Assembly (NCBI GenBank): GCA_030562195.1
Contig: JAUJPP010000003.1
Coordinates: 14,043,398 to 14,107,397 of the forward strand
Length of the DNA stretch: 64,000 nucleotides
Direction of reading: 5' to 3'
Source: Nipponacmea schrenckii
Taxonomy: Eukaryota > Mollusca > Gastropoda > Lottiidae
Shown: in pieces, positions 20,885 to 30,781 of the stretch
Layout of the letters: every line of letters starts with the position of its first letter
Numbering within the stretch: position 1 is the first letter of the stretch
The notes under the pieces: model-generated
Told to the model about the DNA's origin: nothing
The model's input: only the letters and a program-made list of their open reading frames with translations
Database searches by the model: none
Translations under genes and position numbers: made by a program

Positions 20885-23080
20885 TGAAATTATAAAACGA
20901 TAATACTGACCACAGTATTGTGTTCTATGTGAAGGTAAAAACGTGTAGATGGTCACCTCCGTGGCGGGAAATTACGTCACATAGTTACTTCGCAGAAAAA
21001 CATTACTTCGCTGAGTGGTTTACTCCGCGGATGTTTTATATTTCGCATATCGCAATGGGTTCAACAAGTCAAACTTATTGCAGTGTGTTCTATCGAACAC
21101 ACTGCTTTGTTTTCGTAATTTTTAAAAATTATGATTTTGTAACGAGTAGTCTTCATCAACTATAATAGTTACAAAAACATTTTCGATGCCCTAGATATTC
21201 ATTTTTGGTCATTACTGGATGAATATAAATTGGAACGTTTTTGCTAAACCGGAAGTGCAAAATTAAAAACTGTTCAAAAAACAGAAAATTGGTCATTGAT
21301 GGCGCGTTTTTGCTTCAATTTTGCTCGGATTTTCAATTTTAAAATCTTGCTCGAATATCTAATATGATAGCATTAAAAAAAATTCGAATTTTGAAAATTC
21401 ATAGCACACATTTTTGACCCGAATTTTGCCAATTCTGGCCAAATTTTCTATTTTCTCGTGCATTTGTCCGATTGATTTGAAATTTTTTGTGCTAAAACAG
21501 ACCACAAAAGAAAACAATTTTGCTCAAACAAAAATTTTGCATCACTTCCGGTTTCCACAAAATAAAGGTACAAACTTCCGGTTAGCCCACTCATTAAGTA
21601 TTGTCTGAATGTCACCAAAACTTATATTGATAGGTTTCTATCGATATGACTTAAAGAATGAAGGACACTTTTAGGGTAGGAATTGTTGATAGTTTGGCCG
21701 CAAAATTGATATGACCCACTTTTGTAAAAATCAAAATGGGGCCTTAGGGTTAAATCTGAGTTGTGTGATATTTGTATTTCTGGTAACTATAGTCGATTGT
21801 GCAAAAAAATATGGGAAGGAATTTTTGAATTTCGATTTTGCTTTTTTGCAATTTCCGGTTGAATTTTTTCAGTAATTGTTAAAAGTTTCAAGGCTCATAC
21901 CTTGTGACCTTGACCTTTGAAGACATCGAGGCCCGAATGCAAGATATACCTCTTGATCAAATCTATCCAATGGTATATTCATTTTTGTTCTCCTATGTTA
22001 ACTTCCGGTTTTTTAGCTCTCCAAAACTAGTCATAATACACGTTTTGTTATTAATATCAACCGTTTGATAAGGGGGGTAATTTGATCTTTGCGAAATACA
22101 CAATAATTAAAGAAACGGTTAATCTATTTAATCCAGCCAACTTAAAATTATTCTAATAATTTAAGAATATTGTTAACAAAATACTGCTTATAAAGGTTAG
22201 ATTCAATAAATGTATTTTATATGTACCGGTATTTTAAAACATCTTTTTATTTTTACCACTCATAACTTTTACAAAAAACTTTGATATTGAATTAAGTCTT
22301 TAGAACGGATCATACTCAATATAGTTAATCCACTCAAACCACTGCGTCTATATCTATATAGATTAGAGAGCAGTTGGTTAAATCTCCTACAGCTATAGGA
22401 AAACGTAGGCTGTTCAACGGTAAATCAAATGTTTGAGGCACTATGAAGAACAACGTCCGAAATAATATTACTGATATGTTCAGTCAAAATATGCGGATTG
22501 GAGATAAAATACGTATCGGTGGTTGACTTTGACCTTTTTTACCTAACCAAAGGTATAGCAAATCAAAGTTAATGCCATAATTTGATCTCCCATATATTAC
22601 ATTTTTAATAATAATACAAGAATATTGTAAATATTAACAAAATACTAATTTTAAAGGTTATTCAATCCGATGCTTATCTCCGTTTTTTCGACCATTTGAA
22701 AATTGTGATTTTTAAACAGCTCTGTCAAAAATGACAGAAATAGCCTTTTTTCATGAAATGGACTTGATTTTCTCTTTCCAATGATGTATAACAATAGCTA
22801 TTTTGATCATCATTGCGACTTTGTATTTATTTAATTCACATTTACATACCGAATGTTATTTTGTTTTTCACTCTGGACTCAAAATGCAACCTCTCACCGA
22901 TGTTAATTTTCGCATGCACACTGCTCAGTACCGTTCCTACGGTTCTAGTTCTTCTCTTATCTGAAAACAATATATTTCTTTATTCACCAATCCTTTTTAC
23001 TTTAAAACTGGTATCTCATATTTTTAACTAGAAAACGTTTAATATCCAAATTGTATCCCCATTGACAAAATAGCAATGGC
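20885..23080. other. region upstream of MDM2, no gene seen
   Basis: Contains the presumed MDM2 promoter and first untranslated exon just above 20884 (exon ends ...TTTCAG before GTGAGT at 20883). From 21240 to 22015 the motif CCGGAAGT or a close variant occurs five times (about 21245, 21545, 21571, 21851, 21999, mostly as ACTTCCGG). I see no coding exon and no readable transposon ends. Confidence 0.35.
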
Positions 23081-23084
23081 CATA

Positions 23085-23965
23085 GTAATACGCCCACATT
23101 TATAATAGTAGCCAATTTGTCCGGGAGGTTGACAAGAATTATCGGTAAATGAAACAATTTTCGATTGGTATAGTTTGTAATAGGGTTCACCCTTGGGTTA
23201 TTACAAACACTCGCAACAAGTTTCATCAAAATCCATAACCAGCTCTCTTTTGTGTCCACAACAAATGAAACACGTTTTCATGGACATGGGCAATTACTCA
23301 TAAAAAGTATTTTCGATTAGTTTGATTTTCAATTCGGTGTGGCCTTTGGTGCGAATACAAACACTCACGCCAAATTTCATCAAAATACATCAAGAAACCA
23401 GCTCTCTATCGCGTCTACAGAGAATCCAAGAATCCAAAGGCAGACACGTTTTCAAGAACAAGGGCAATAACTCATATTAAATATTTTTCAATCAGTCTGG
23501 TTTTCAGTAGGGTCCATCCTTGGTTAATAACAAACAATCACACCAATTAGAAACCATCTCTCTATCGTGTCCACAAAGAAGTTAAGAACAAGGGCAATAA
23601 CCCATAGAAAATATTTTCGATTGGTCTGATTTTAATAGGGTTCATCCTTGGGTGATTACAAAGATTTACACCAAGTTTCGTCAAAATCCATCAAGAAACC
23701 CACTCTCTATCGTGTCTACAAAGAATTCAAGAACAAGGCCTATAACTCATTGCAAATAATTTTCAATTAGTTTGATTTTCAATAGGGTTTATCCTTGAGT
23801 GATTAAAAACACTCACCCCAAATTCCATCAACATTCATGAAGAAAACAGCTCTCTATCGTTTCCACAAAGCATTCAAAGGCAAACACGTTTTCAAGAACA
23901 AGCTCAATGACTCATATAAAATATTTTTCGATTTGTTTGATTTTCAATACAATAGGGTTCATTGG
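23085..23965 (-). mobile_element. decayed HINE-type element, reverse orientation
   Basis: About five diverged monomers of about 160 bp in reverse orientation. They are recognised by AACAAGGGCAATAACTCAT, TAGGGTTCATCCTTGG and CACACCAA...TTTCATCAAAATCCA. A TACGCCCACAT end lies at about 23090, but the opposite end with its hairpin is not recognisable. It is older than the elements in the katanin and MDM2 introns. Confidence 0.6.
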
Positions 23966-24059
23966 TGTTTTTATTTATGGTGAGTGGTGTGAGTTGAAAT
24001 GAGCAACTACAAAACTGAACTTCATATCAATTTCAGTCAGTTTTCAAGCATATTAAGTC

Positions 24060-24890
24060 TAAAAGTACTCAATTCGCACGATCTCCTTTATCGAACGACT
24101 GCAATTGAGATTCTGCAAATATATACTTGGTGTCAAAATCAGTACACCCAATGTAATGATTTATGGTGAATTAGGCATCTTCCCAAAAATGTAGAATTGT
24201 AAGTTACTGGCACAAAATGAACACAGGAAACCAAAATAAGCTTAACTACATTATGTACATATATATGTTAAAATTATGTCCATCAAATCACTGGTTACAC
24301 GCTGTCAAAAGTATTCTGGATGAAGTTGGGCGGCGTTAATAAAAGACGGAATCCGCGGTATCCGTCTTTTATTAATGTCATGACACATAATCGTATTTTT
24401 TTTTTAAAAAAACAGTCCTCTACGGGTTACTATTCTTTATGCATAGTTTGCTATTTACATAGGTATCAAATCTCGACATCATTTATACTCGAGGATTACT
24501 TTTTAAAAAAAATCCCCGGGTTCTGCGGATTATAGTCACGGCGTAGAGGCCTCCTTTCTAAAAATCCGCGGATTCCGCCTTTTATTAACGCCGGAAGTAG
24601 GGCTATCTTATGTTTGGGATACAAATGGTTGTCTCAAAGATCAATTTGTTCAGATATGGTTTTCAACAATTTTTACCTCTCAAAAATGTTTATCATACAG
24701 AATATTTAAAACCAAGTTTAAGTTTGAAGATTATCTTAAGCACTCATTCTTTTCCAATGTCAATCATTCGCAGATAGTAGAAAAAAATATTTATCTAGAT
24801 ATCTAATCGTTATCATCTTGCTTTAAGTTTGAATCGATATTTCAACTGAATGAATCAGAACTTATAAAACTTACACATTTATTCAAGAGA
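24060..24890 (+). mobile_element. LINE (non-LTR retrotransposon) 3' fragment, decayed, interrupted by a MITE
   Basis: Translation of about 24086-24330 reads IERLQLRFCKYILGVK, then STPNVMIYGELG, then after a stop TGNQNKLNYIMY and HWLHAVKSILDEVG. After the MITE the frame continues LSYVWDTNGCLKDQFVQIWF and YRIFKTKFKFEDYL. These are the familiar phrases of the C-terminal region of non-LTR reverse transcriptases. It carries stops and is not functional. The 3' end probably continues past the second MITE to a TTATTATTATTA tail at about 25487-25500. Confidence 0.7.
24331..24593. mobile_element. 263-bp MITE with 28-bp terminal inverted repeats and 9-bp target duplication
   Basis: The left end CGGCGTTAATAAAAGACGGA (24331-24350, repeat running to 24358) matches the reverse complement of 24566-24593 with one mismatch. 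The flanks are GAAGTTGGG (24322-24330) and GAAGTAGGG (24594-24602), a 9-bp target duplication with one change. Taking out the element and one duplicate restores the reading frame of the surrounding LINE. A 9-bp duplication fits a Mutator-like (MULE) family; this assignment is inference. Confidence 0.8.
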
Positions 24891-24891
24891 T

Positions 24892-25367
24892 CTTAAAGGG
24901 ATAATAGGCGTTAGAATACACTCGTCCTACGGCTTATATTCGTGTTTCATATTGACTATTAGTTAAATAAGTATGCATCCCACACTTTACCAAATTTTAA
25001 AAAGCCACAATAAAAATATATTCGGAATTTTAAAAAAAAGTGAGCCAGCGACGATTCCATTTAGTTTGAGAATAAAAGCGTCTGGTAAATCAACGCTAAA
25101 ACATCATTGTGGAATTCAACAGTAGGGGTCAAGGACGCGAGAAAACCCACATGTTAGAGTTACTTCCCTTTATATTTACACGATTTGAAAATCGCTTGAT
25201 GGATGGCTCAAGCGTTTTATGATTAACTACTTTATTTTGGGGATTTATCGGATTTAAGAGGGATTTTGATGTATAGGTAAGTCTACTGATGGATATATAC
25301 TGTTATTGTCCAAATTTGAGTGAATTTAAATTTTTATGTTCGTTCTAACGCCTTTTATCCCTTTAAG
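24892..25367. mobile_element. about 470-bp MITE with TTAA target site (piggyBac-like)
   Basis: The left end CTTAAAGGGATAATAGGCGT (repeat 24892-24916) pairs with the reverse complement of 25343-25367 with one mismatch over 25 bases. TTAA lies at 24893-24896 and 25363-25366, immediately outside AGGGAT and ATCCCT. This is the TTAA duplication known for piggyBac transposons. There is no coding capacity. It sits in the 3' part of the same LINE fragment that holds the other MITE. Confidence 0.7.
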
Positions 25368-25510
25368 CACCTTCAAATAATGTAAATTACAGTAAATCAC
25401 TTTAAATCATGTACTAATTTTTGTGTTAAAAAGTTTATTATGTCACATTGTAAATATTTTTGTATATTTATATATCCATATGTACCAATATTGGTATCTG
25501 AATAAAGTTA

Positions 25511-26394
25511 TTATTATTATTACCAACAACTGCTGTTAACAAAATAGTTTTCAACCGGTGATACAGAATGCTCTTTAACAACTTAAAAGATTCAAAGTCT
25601 TTACAAAATGAAGAATTTTCCAGGCCTGAAGATAGGTGGCTGTTTGAGTAGCATGAGAATTGTTCTTGTAGAACGGAAATAATGGTATCTCCTGTTGACT
25701 GTTGTAAATAGAATGCTGATATCTTAGGTGTTTGCTTGAATGAGACTCCGGATTCTGTATAATTATTAATAAAGTGTCGACCCTTAGCTGATAGTAAATG
25801 TTAAATGGGACATCATCTCATATTTATTAAAATATCTTCACACTTCTACACTCATTCTCTCTGCAGTTAGGTTTGTATTAGGTTTCATCGCTAGGTTGTA
25901 CCAAGTCTTTAGGATTGCAGACCAGCTAACAATTTCCACTGATTTCCGAGTACGGATTTAATTAAAATTAGATATGGCCATGCTAGGGCTAACATTGGGG
26001 ATGTTAGAGATTGAGTGTGGGATTGTAAAAGTTTCTAGTTATTCCCTGTCAGTCACGGAACTTGGCTCTCATGATTTAATGTATTATTCTATAATTTTAC
26101 TCTTTCCTTGATCTTTTCTTCCTTTTTTGGATGTGGTGGTGGCCAAATACTAATATCAAACCAAACAATCTAATGTTAACACCAAACTTTTTTCGGTCGT
26201 ATTTGAGGTTTCCCTGGAAATAGAAAGTAATCAATTATTGCCATATTGGTGGCTTTATTTTTGGTTATACGAGTATGCATATACTACGGTCGATAACTTC
26301 TTTTGCATTCTTCGGTTGAGCATGGTTAAAATTTGAACATTGAGTGGAATAATTTGTTTTTGGTGTAACCTGGCATACTTACTGACTTGCACAC
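25511..26394. other. intergenic, nothing recognised
   Basis: Follows the TTA-repeat tail of the LINE at 25487-25500. No reading frame with family resemblance, no paired terminal repeats and no RNA gene seen. Confidence 0.4.
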
Positions 26395-26544
26395 ACAGGC
26401 ACCAGATTCTGATAAAAAAAAAAATTCTGATAAAAAAAAAATTCGTATAATTATGTATTAAGAATAGACTGAATACATATATGAATTTTTTTTTTTTATT
26501 AGAATCTGGTGCATTTTTTTTTTATCAGAATCTGGTGCCTGTGC
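26395..26544. mobile_element. short palindromic foldback element / MITE
   Basis: CACAGGCACCAGATTCTGAT (from 26395) running into an A tract is mirrored by a T tract and ATCAGAATCTGGTGCCTGTG (ending near 26543). An extra internal AGAATCTGGTGC lies at about 26502. The arms are about 28 bp plus A/T tracts, and the total is about 150 bp. No clear target duplication was found. Confidence 0.6.
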
Positions 26545-26739
26545 TTGCACAATATTTCATCAGGTGTCTTGCATTTCCTTTATCTCAACCATATTTCATT
26601 AAAAATCCCTTTATAGATTTATGCGTTGTACTGCACAATTCGTTCGTTTTACAAGACATGCTTTCTTAATTTGTTACTTTTTTTCGCCATCACATTAATG
26701 TAGATGTATATTGCCGTCGTCTCTGCCTGTCTGTTATGA

Positions 26740-27484
26740 TTTGTGGTTAGTGTCGAGTCAATATGCGACCCAACACCAAAACCCAATAACTGGGTTACAA
26801 CATATGATCCTCGTCAACCTAACATCAGAAATATGGCTAAAGATGAAACATTATTAGATACCAGTGAAAGAATGAAGAGAGTTATGAACAATAGTAAGAT
26901 CATCAGGGCAGAAAAAAGAAACAAGACTATTGGTGACATCCTTCACGCTAATAAGTTATGGAATAAAAGTGATAGGCCTGCGAATGTAGAAACTTGGGAA
27001 TGCTCACCTTGCTTACGACGAAGACCTCCATGTAAAGCATGTGACACCATCAATACCACCAATACAATAAGTAAGAATACAGGGCGCTACTTCACTTATG
27101 TACCTCTCTATGATTTTAATAGTTTATCCACTAAAGGACACCAGGGTCATGTTAAGGACATTATTCTGAATGTTCACACCAAATTTCATCGCAATCGGAC
27201 CATTTTTACTACCCTAAATCGATTTTTTTGTTCGTACAATTGTCGGCGCTACTTCACTTATGTACCTCTCGATGATTTTAATAGTTTATCCACTAAAAGA
27301 CACCAGGGTCATGTTAAGGACATTATTCTGAATGTTCACACCAAATTTCATCGCAATCGGACCATTTTTACTACCCTAAATCGATTTTTTCGCCGTTAAT
27401 TGCACATCCAATTTTGTGATTTATTGTTTAACATGCTCGGAATGTGGAATTCAATATGTAGGGCAAACTGTTACTTCATTTAGT
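26740..27484 (+). pseudogene. Penelope-like element relic, C-terminal region with start of GIY-YIG endonuclease
   Basis: An open stretch from 26743 encodes NNWVTTYDPRQPNIRNMAKD, then KTIGDILHANK, then CLRRRPPCKACDTINTTNT. In another frame at 27395-27484 it encodes NCTSNFVIYCLTCSECGIQ followed by YVGQT. This order (connecting region, Cys-rich knot, then VIYCLxCxxCGxQYVGQT) is that of Penelope-like retroelements with a GIY-YIG nuclease. The two parts are separated by two 162-bp direct repeats (27083-27244 and 27245-27393) that do not belong to the family, and the frame changes. A sequence like the HINE 5' end lies just upstream (26700-26733). Confidence 0.72.
27083..27393 (+). repeat. 162-bp tandem direct repeat, two copies
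   Basis: GGCGCTACTTCACTTATGTA recurs with a 162-bp period (about 27083 and 27245). Each copy includes TTCACACCAAATTTCATCGC, which resembles the core monomers of the HINE elements in reverse orientation. The copies differ at very few bases, so the duplication is recent. It lies inside the Penelope-like relic. Confidence 0.8.
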
Positions 27485-28528
27485 GTGTAATCAACAGAGA
27501 CGACACAGGAGTGGTTCCTTGATATTTTTATTCGAATATGGCCGACAGTGCTGATTTTGGTAACATAACCAAGAATATAGTAAAAAAAAAAACCTGCAAT
27601 GTACAAAGATAGCACAATTTGTAAAATCAATATTGAAATAATCAATAAAATATTTACATCAGAATAATTGTATAAGAAAAGTATTCTATCAATACACCAT
27701 CACTAATTATACCTGATTATAAATAATAATGATCATAAGGTTGTTACATTGAAAAGAATTTATCTTTAACTCAAAAGAACAATGTTCTGATTAAGACATT
27801 ACAATTAGTGAATATCAGATGTTATAATTATCAAGGAACTATTTAAGACTTTTTTGTAATAACTTGAAAATATATTTAAGGATCAATAATACAGTTTGAA
27901 ATATAATATGTAATTGCAGTGAAACCTACCCCCTCAACTACACCGTGGACTTTATAACAGTTCACTATTTTAATATAACTAGCAGGCTGGTTAACCAATA
28001 CATATCTTAACCTGCAGAACAATAATTAATATTACAAAATGTGTTAATACAAACACAATTAGGCTACATTTAAAGGTATAAAACCAAAATAATCGTACAC
28101 AGTGTAGGAATTCATTGGAGACAACTCTTGCATGACTCTGGGAATAATGACTCTTGTGTGAAAGGAAACTACTCTTACATGGAATGCTCCATAATTAAAT
28201 AACACTTGGAGATGCATATAATAATGTTAGAAACAATGCAAATATGCTAAAACACTACAGAATACAGTATTGATCAATAATCCTAAAAATTGTTTAGGGA
28301 AAATAGTGCAAAACGTCTGCTGCCAAATTGACCTTGTTGAACAGGCATTCCTGTGTTCTAATCTTTATAATGAATTTTTGGCTTTTAAACTATTAACTAT
28401 AGCTTTTTACTTGCTTAAATAAGTTCCCTGATTGCAAATGAGAATATTTGCACACTTTTATGGTTTGAAATATACTTGAGAATACTTACAGGAAAAAGTA
28501 TTAAGGCTTTGGTCTGACAGACGACCCA
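27485..28528. other. insertion within the Penelope-like relic, content not recognised
   Basis: The Penelope-like coding trace stops at about 27484 and resumes at about 29315. The intervening DNA is bounded by TAGTGT on both sides (27481-27486 and 29307-29312), a possible 6-bp target duplication. Apart from the MITE at 28537-29071, I see no coding or RNA feature. Confidence 0.35.
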
Positions 28529-28536
28529 AGATGGCG

Positions 28537-29071
28537 GGCACTGTTTTACTTACGCAACCCCCAACTTCGCGATGCAGCAAAAGGGGCAAAGCGGCATGAA
28601 TTACGCGATTGTTTTAAAATTGGATCGGTCTGAAAATTGTTGTGAGTAAATAATACATTGCTGTCATCGCATTGTAAATTTTCAGATCAATGTGTACGCA
28701 TCAAACGGCAAAAAGTCATGGCAATTTTGTAAACTCGAACGAAAATGATTGCAGCTATACTCGTTAATACTCGTTACATCGCAGTGAAAAATTGACAATT
28801 TTTGGTCGAAATGACCCGAAATTGAATGATATTTCAAAGCAAGTACGACTAAACAAAAGAGTTAAGTCCCCCTGCTATTTCGCCATTATCCAATTTATCG
28901 GAAGAAATTTCAGTCATTTCAACACTTTGAAAAATAATTAAAAATAGAAGGAATGGTCGGAATCGTCTGAAATTTGCTGTGAACATTCAGGACACATATA
29001 AGTATCCCTCTGCCAAGTTTCAAATCGATAGCTTTACGGGAAGTTGGGGGGTGCGTAAGTAAAACAGTGCC
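28537..29071. mobile_element. 535-bp MITE with 31-bp terminal inverted repeats and 8-bp target duplication (hAT-like)
   Basis: The left end GGCACTGTTTTACTTACGCA (28537-28567 in full) matches the reverse complement of 29041-29071 with one mismatch. AGATGGCG flanks it exactly on both sides (28529-28536 and 29072-29079). A perfect 8-bp duplication is the mark of hAT transposons. There is no transposase frame, so it is non-autonomous. Confidence 0.85.
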
Positions 29072-29277
29072 AGATGGCGGATGACCTGGCACAACATAGC
29101 CTCAGAGCAAAATCTTAAGACATAAAATGTCACAATAAAAAAATGATTAAAGTTAATTAACATGGTTTAAATTGAAAAGTACAAGAGAGAAATACCTTAC
29201 AATGAAATAATTTTGCCTAATGAAAATAATTTGATTAAGCGTTAGCAAGGGACATAACTCTTGTCGTGCTAAGAAGT

Positions 29278-29306
29278 CCAATGACGTCTATAATAGACGT
29301 CATTGG
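29278..29306. promoter_or_regulatory. 29-bp palindrome containing two TGACGTC half sites
   Basis: CCAATGACGTCTAT and ATAGACGTCATTGG are exact reverse complements around one central A. Each arm carries TGACGTC, a CREB/ATF-type core. It may instead be the terminal hairpin of the insertion that ends at about 29306. Confidence 0.5.
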
Positions 29307-29314
29307 TAGTGTCC

Positions 29315-29642
29315 ATCTCTTACTAGTGATATTAATAAGCATCGTTCAAACATTAAATTAAAGAAAGATGGTAAAGCACCTAGAGTGGCTCCACATTTTG
29401 GTCATTCCTTCTCTTGGAGCCTATCCTTCATAAAGTCGGACATCCCGGTACTTTGACAGTTCTGACCTACTTTCCCCAAAAACAAAATGGCGGCACTGTT
29501 GATCAACAAAGTCACGTGACAATAACGTCATTCCGACTTCGAGATTTGGCAGATTCATTCTGGATGCATGGACTGAATACTGTGTGGCCTAAGGGCTTAA
29601 ATGAACATAATCCTGACAGCCTGAAAAACTTTTCCAAATAAC
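29315..29642 (+). pseudogene. Penelope-like element relic, 3' part of GIY-YIG domain
   Basis: The translation reads SDINKHRSNIKLKKDGK, then APRVAPHFGHSFSW. After a frame change it reads RDLADSFWMHGLNTVWPKGL ending NE. HFxxxGHS and FWxxxLxTxxPxGLNE are the conserved end of the endonuclease region of this family. It probably continues the relic at 26740-27484, split by the insertion. Confidence 0.65.
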
Positions 29643-29753
29643 TATAGGCGTTCCTATAATTGAGATCAACACTCTCTTTAAAAAATTTGTACTTTTCCAT
29701 TGATGAAATTTTGTTATCAATGTTGTGTAGGATTGGTGAGGTCATTAGCATGA

Positions 29754-29761
29754 TGACGTCA
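29754..29761 (+). promoter_or_regulatory. full CRE site TGACGTCA upstream of calmodulin copy 1
   Basis: Perfect 8-bp cAMP/calcium response element, 473 bp upstream of the calmodulin-1 start codon. CREB responds to calcium/calmodulin kinases, so feedback is conceivable, but no other copy shows it at this place. Confidence 0.35.
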
Positions 29762-30123
29762 TAATTTTTGTACTAACTGTCTTTTTCTCTCCCTGAGGAA
29801 GTTGTATTAGAGTGAAAAGTTAGAAAAATTATTTTTTTATATGACAGTTTTAATTTGGATTTGACCAACACCAAAATGATACATGTAGTGACAGCTGCTC
29901 CCTAAACTGGAAATGCACTTTGTGTAATCCGACATACGCTGGAGCGGCAAAACAATGTCAGATTACCGGTATAATTTACGTTTTTGATAATGAAAATTTT
30001 CCACACCACTCTTTAAGTGATAGTAATGGTAAAGACATTATGTTTATTTGTTAGTAACCAATATTGTTGTGGATTAATCTGTAGATTACTGGTGTTAATG
30101 ACTAGCCTACTTGAATAGATCTA

Positions 30124-30133
30124 CATATAAAAA
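30124..30133 (+). promoter_or_regulatory. TATA box of calmodulin copy 1
   Basis: CATATAAAAA, 101 bp before the start codon. It is preceded by TTAATGACTAGCCTACTTGA, a broken form of the AATGACTACTTGA element found at copies 2-5. Confidence 0.5.
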
Positions 30134-30233
30134 AAAACAGACAAATAATATTTGACAGTTCAATTCTGTGTTCAAAATACTAGATCTAACCCTCTGACAT
30201 TAAAGTATCGACGTTAGATACTACGCAACTGAC

Positions 30234-30686
30234 ATGGCTGACCAGCTCACTGAAGAACAAATTGCTGAATTTGAAGAAGCTTTTGGTTTATTCGACAAAG
30301 ATGGTGATGGTACAGTTACTACAAAAGAATTAGGTACAGTCATGAGATCACTTGGTCAAAATCCAAATGAATCTGAATTACAAGATATGATAAAGGATGT
30401 CGATGCTGACGGTAATGGAACCATAGATTTTCATGAATTTCTAACCATGATGGCAAGGAAAATGAACGACGGTGATGGCGAAGACGAAATTCGAGAAGCA
30501 TTCCGTGTTTTTGATGATGATGGAAATGGATTTATCAGTGCTGATGAATTACGACATGTTATGACAAATTTAGGTGAAAAATTACCAGACGAAGAAGTAG
30601 ATGAGATGATCCGAGAGGCTGACCTGGATGGTGATGGACAGGTGAATTATGAAGAATTTGTCAAAATGATGACCAGTAAATCATAG
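30234..30686 (+). CDS. calmodulin-like protein, array copy 1 (most diverged), intronless
   Basis: 150 residues, four EF hands, every calcium ligand of each loop kept ([48 protein letters not shown]). Against canonical calmodulin it carries about 17 changes: K13E, S17G, I27V, T44N, A46S, N53K, E54D, P66H, K77N, T79G, S81G, E83D, K94D, A103D, T117P, I130L, T143K, plus an extra C-terminal Ser. It is more acidic than the others, notably K94D and A103D in EF3. The shared changes I27V, K77N, T79G, I130L and T143K place it in one subfamily with copies 2-6. Its 3' UTR, shared with copies 2-4, is split by a mobile element at about 30782-32439; the AATAAA signal now lies at 32540-32545. Confidence 0.93.
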   Translation: MADQLTEEQIAEFEEAFGLFDKDGDGTVTTKELGTVMRSLGQNPNESELQDMIKDVDADGNGTIDFHEFLTMMARKMNDGDGEDEIREAFRVFDDDGNGFISADELRHVMTNLGEKLPDEEVDEMIREADLDGDGQVNYEEFVKMMTSKS

Positions 30687-30781
30687 GATAAATTTCTGTT
30701 TTAAAAGAGACAATTAAACGGTGCCATTGTGATATTCTGTGATATGCTAGAATCTAGATAATTTTTACTCTATATCATTTT

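Noticed and set aside
24320..24535. 71-codon plus-strand frame
   Set aside because: It runs across a MITE end and has no coding resemblance; the real signal there is terminal inverted repeats and a target duplication.
29512..29751. Minus-strand frame MLMTSPILHNIDNK
   Set aside because: The plus strand here carries the Penelope-like FWMH...GLNE end; the minus frame is its shadow.
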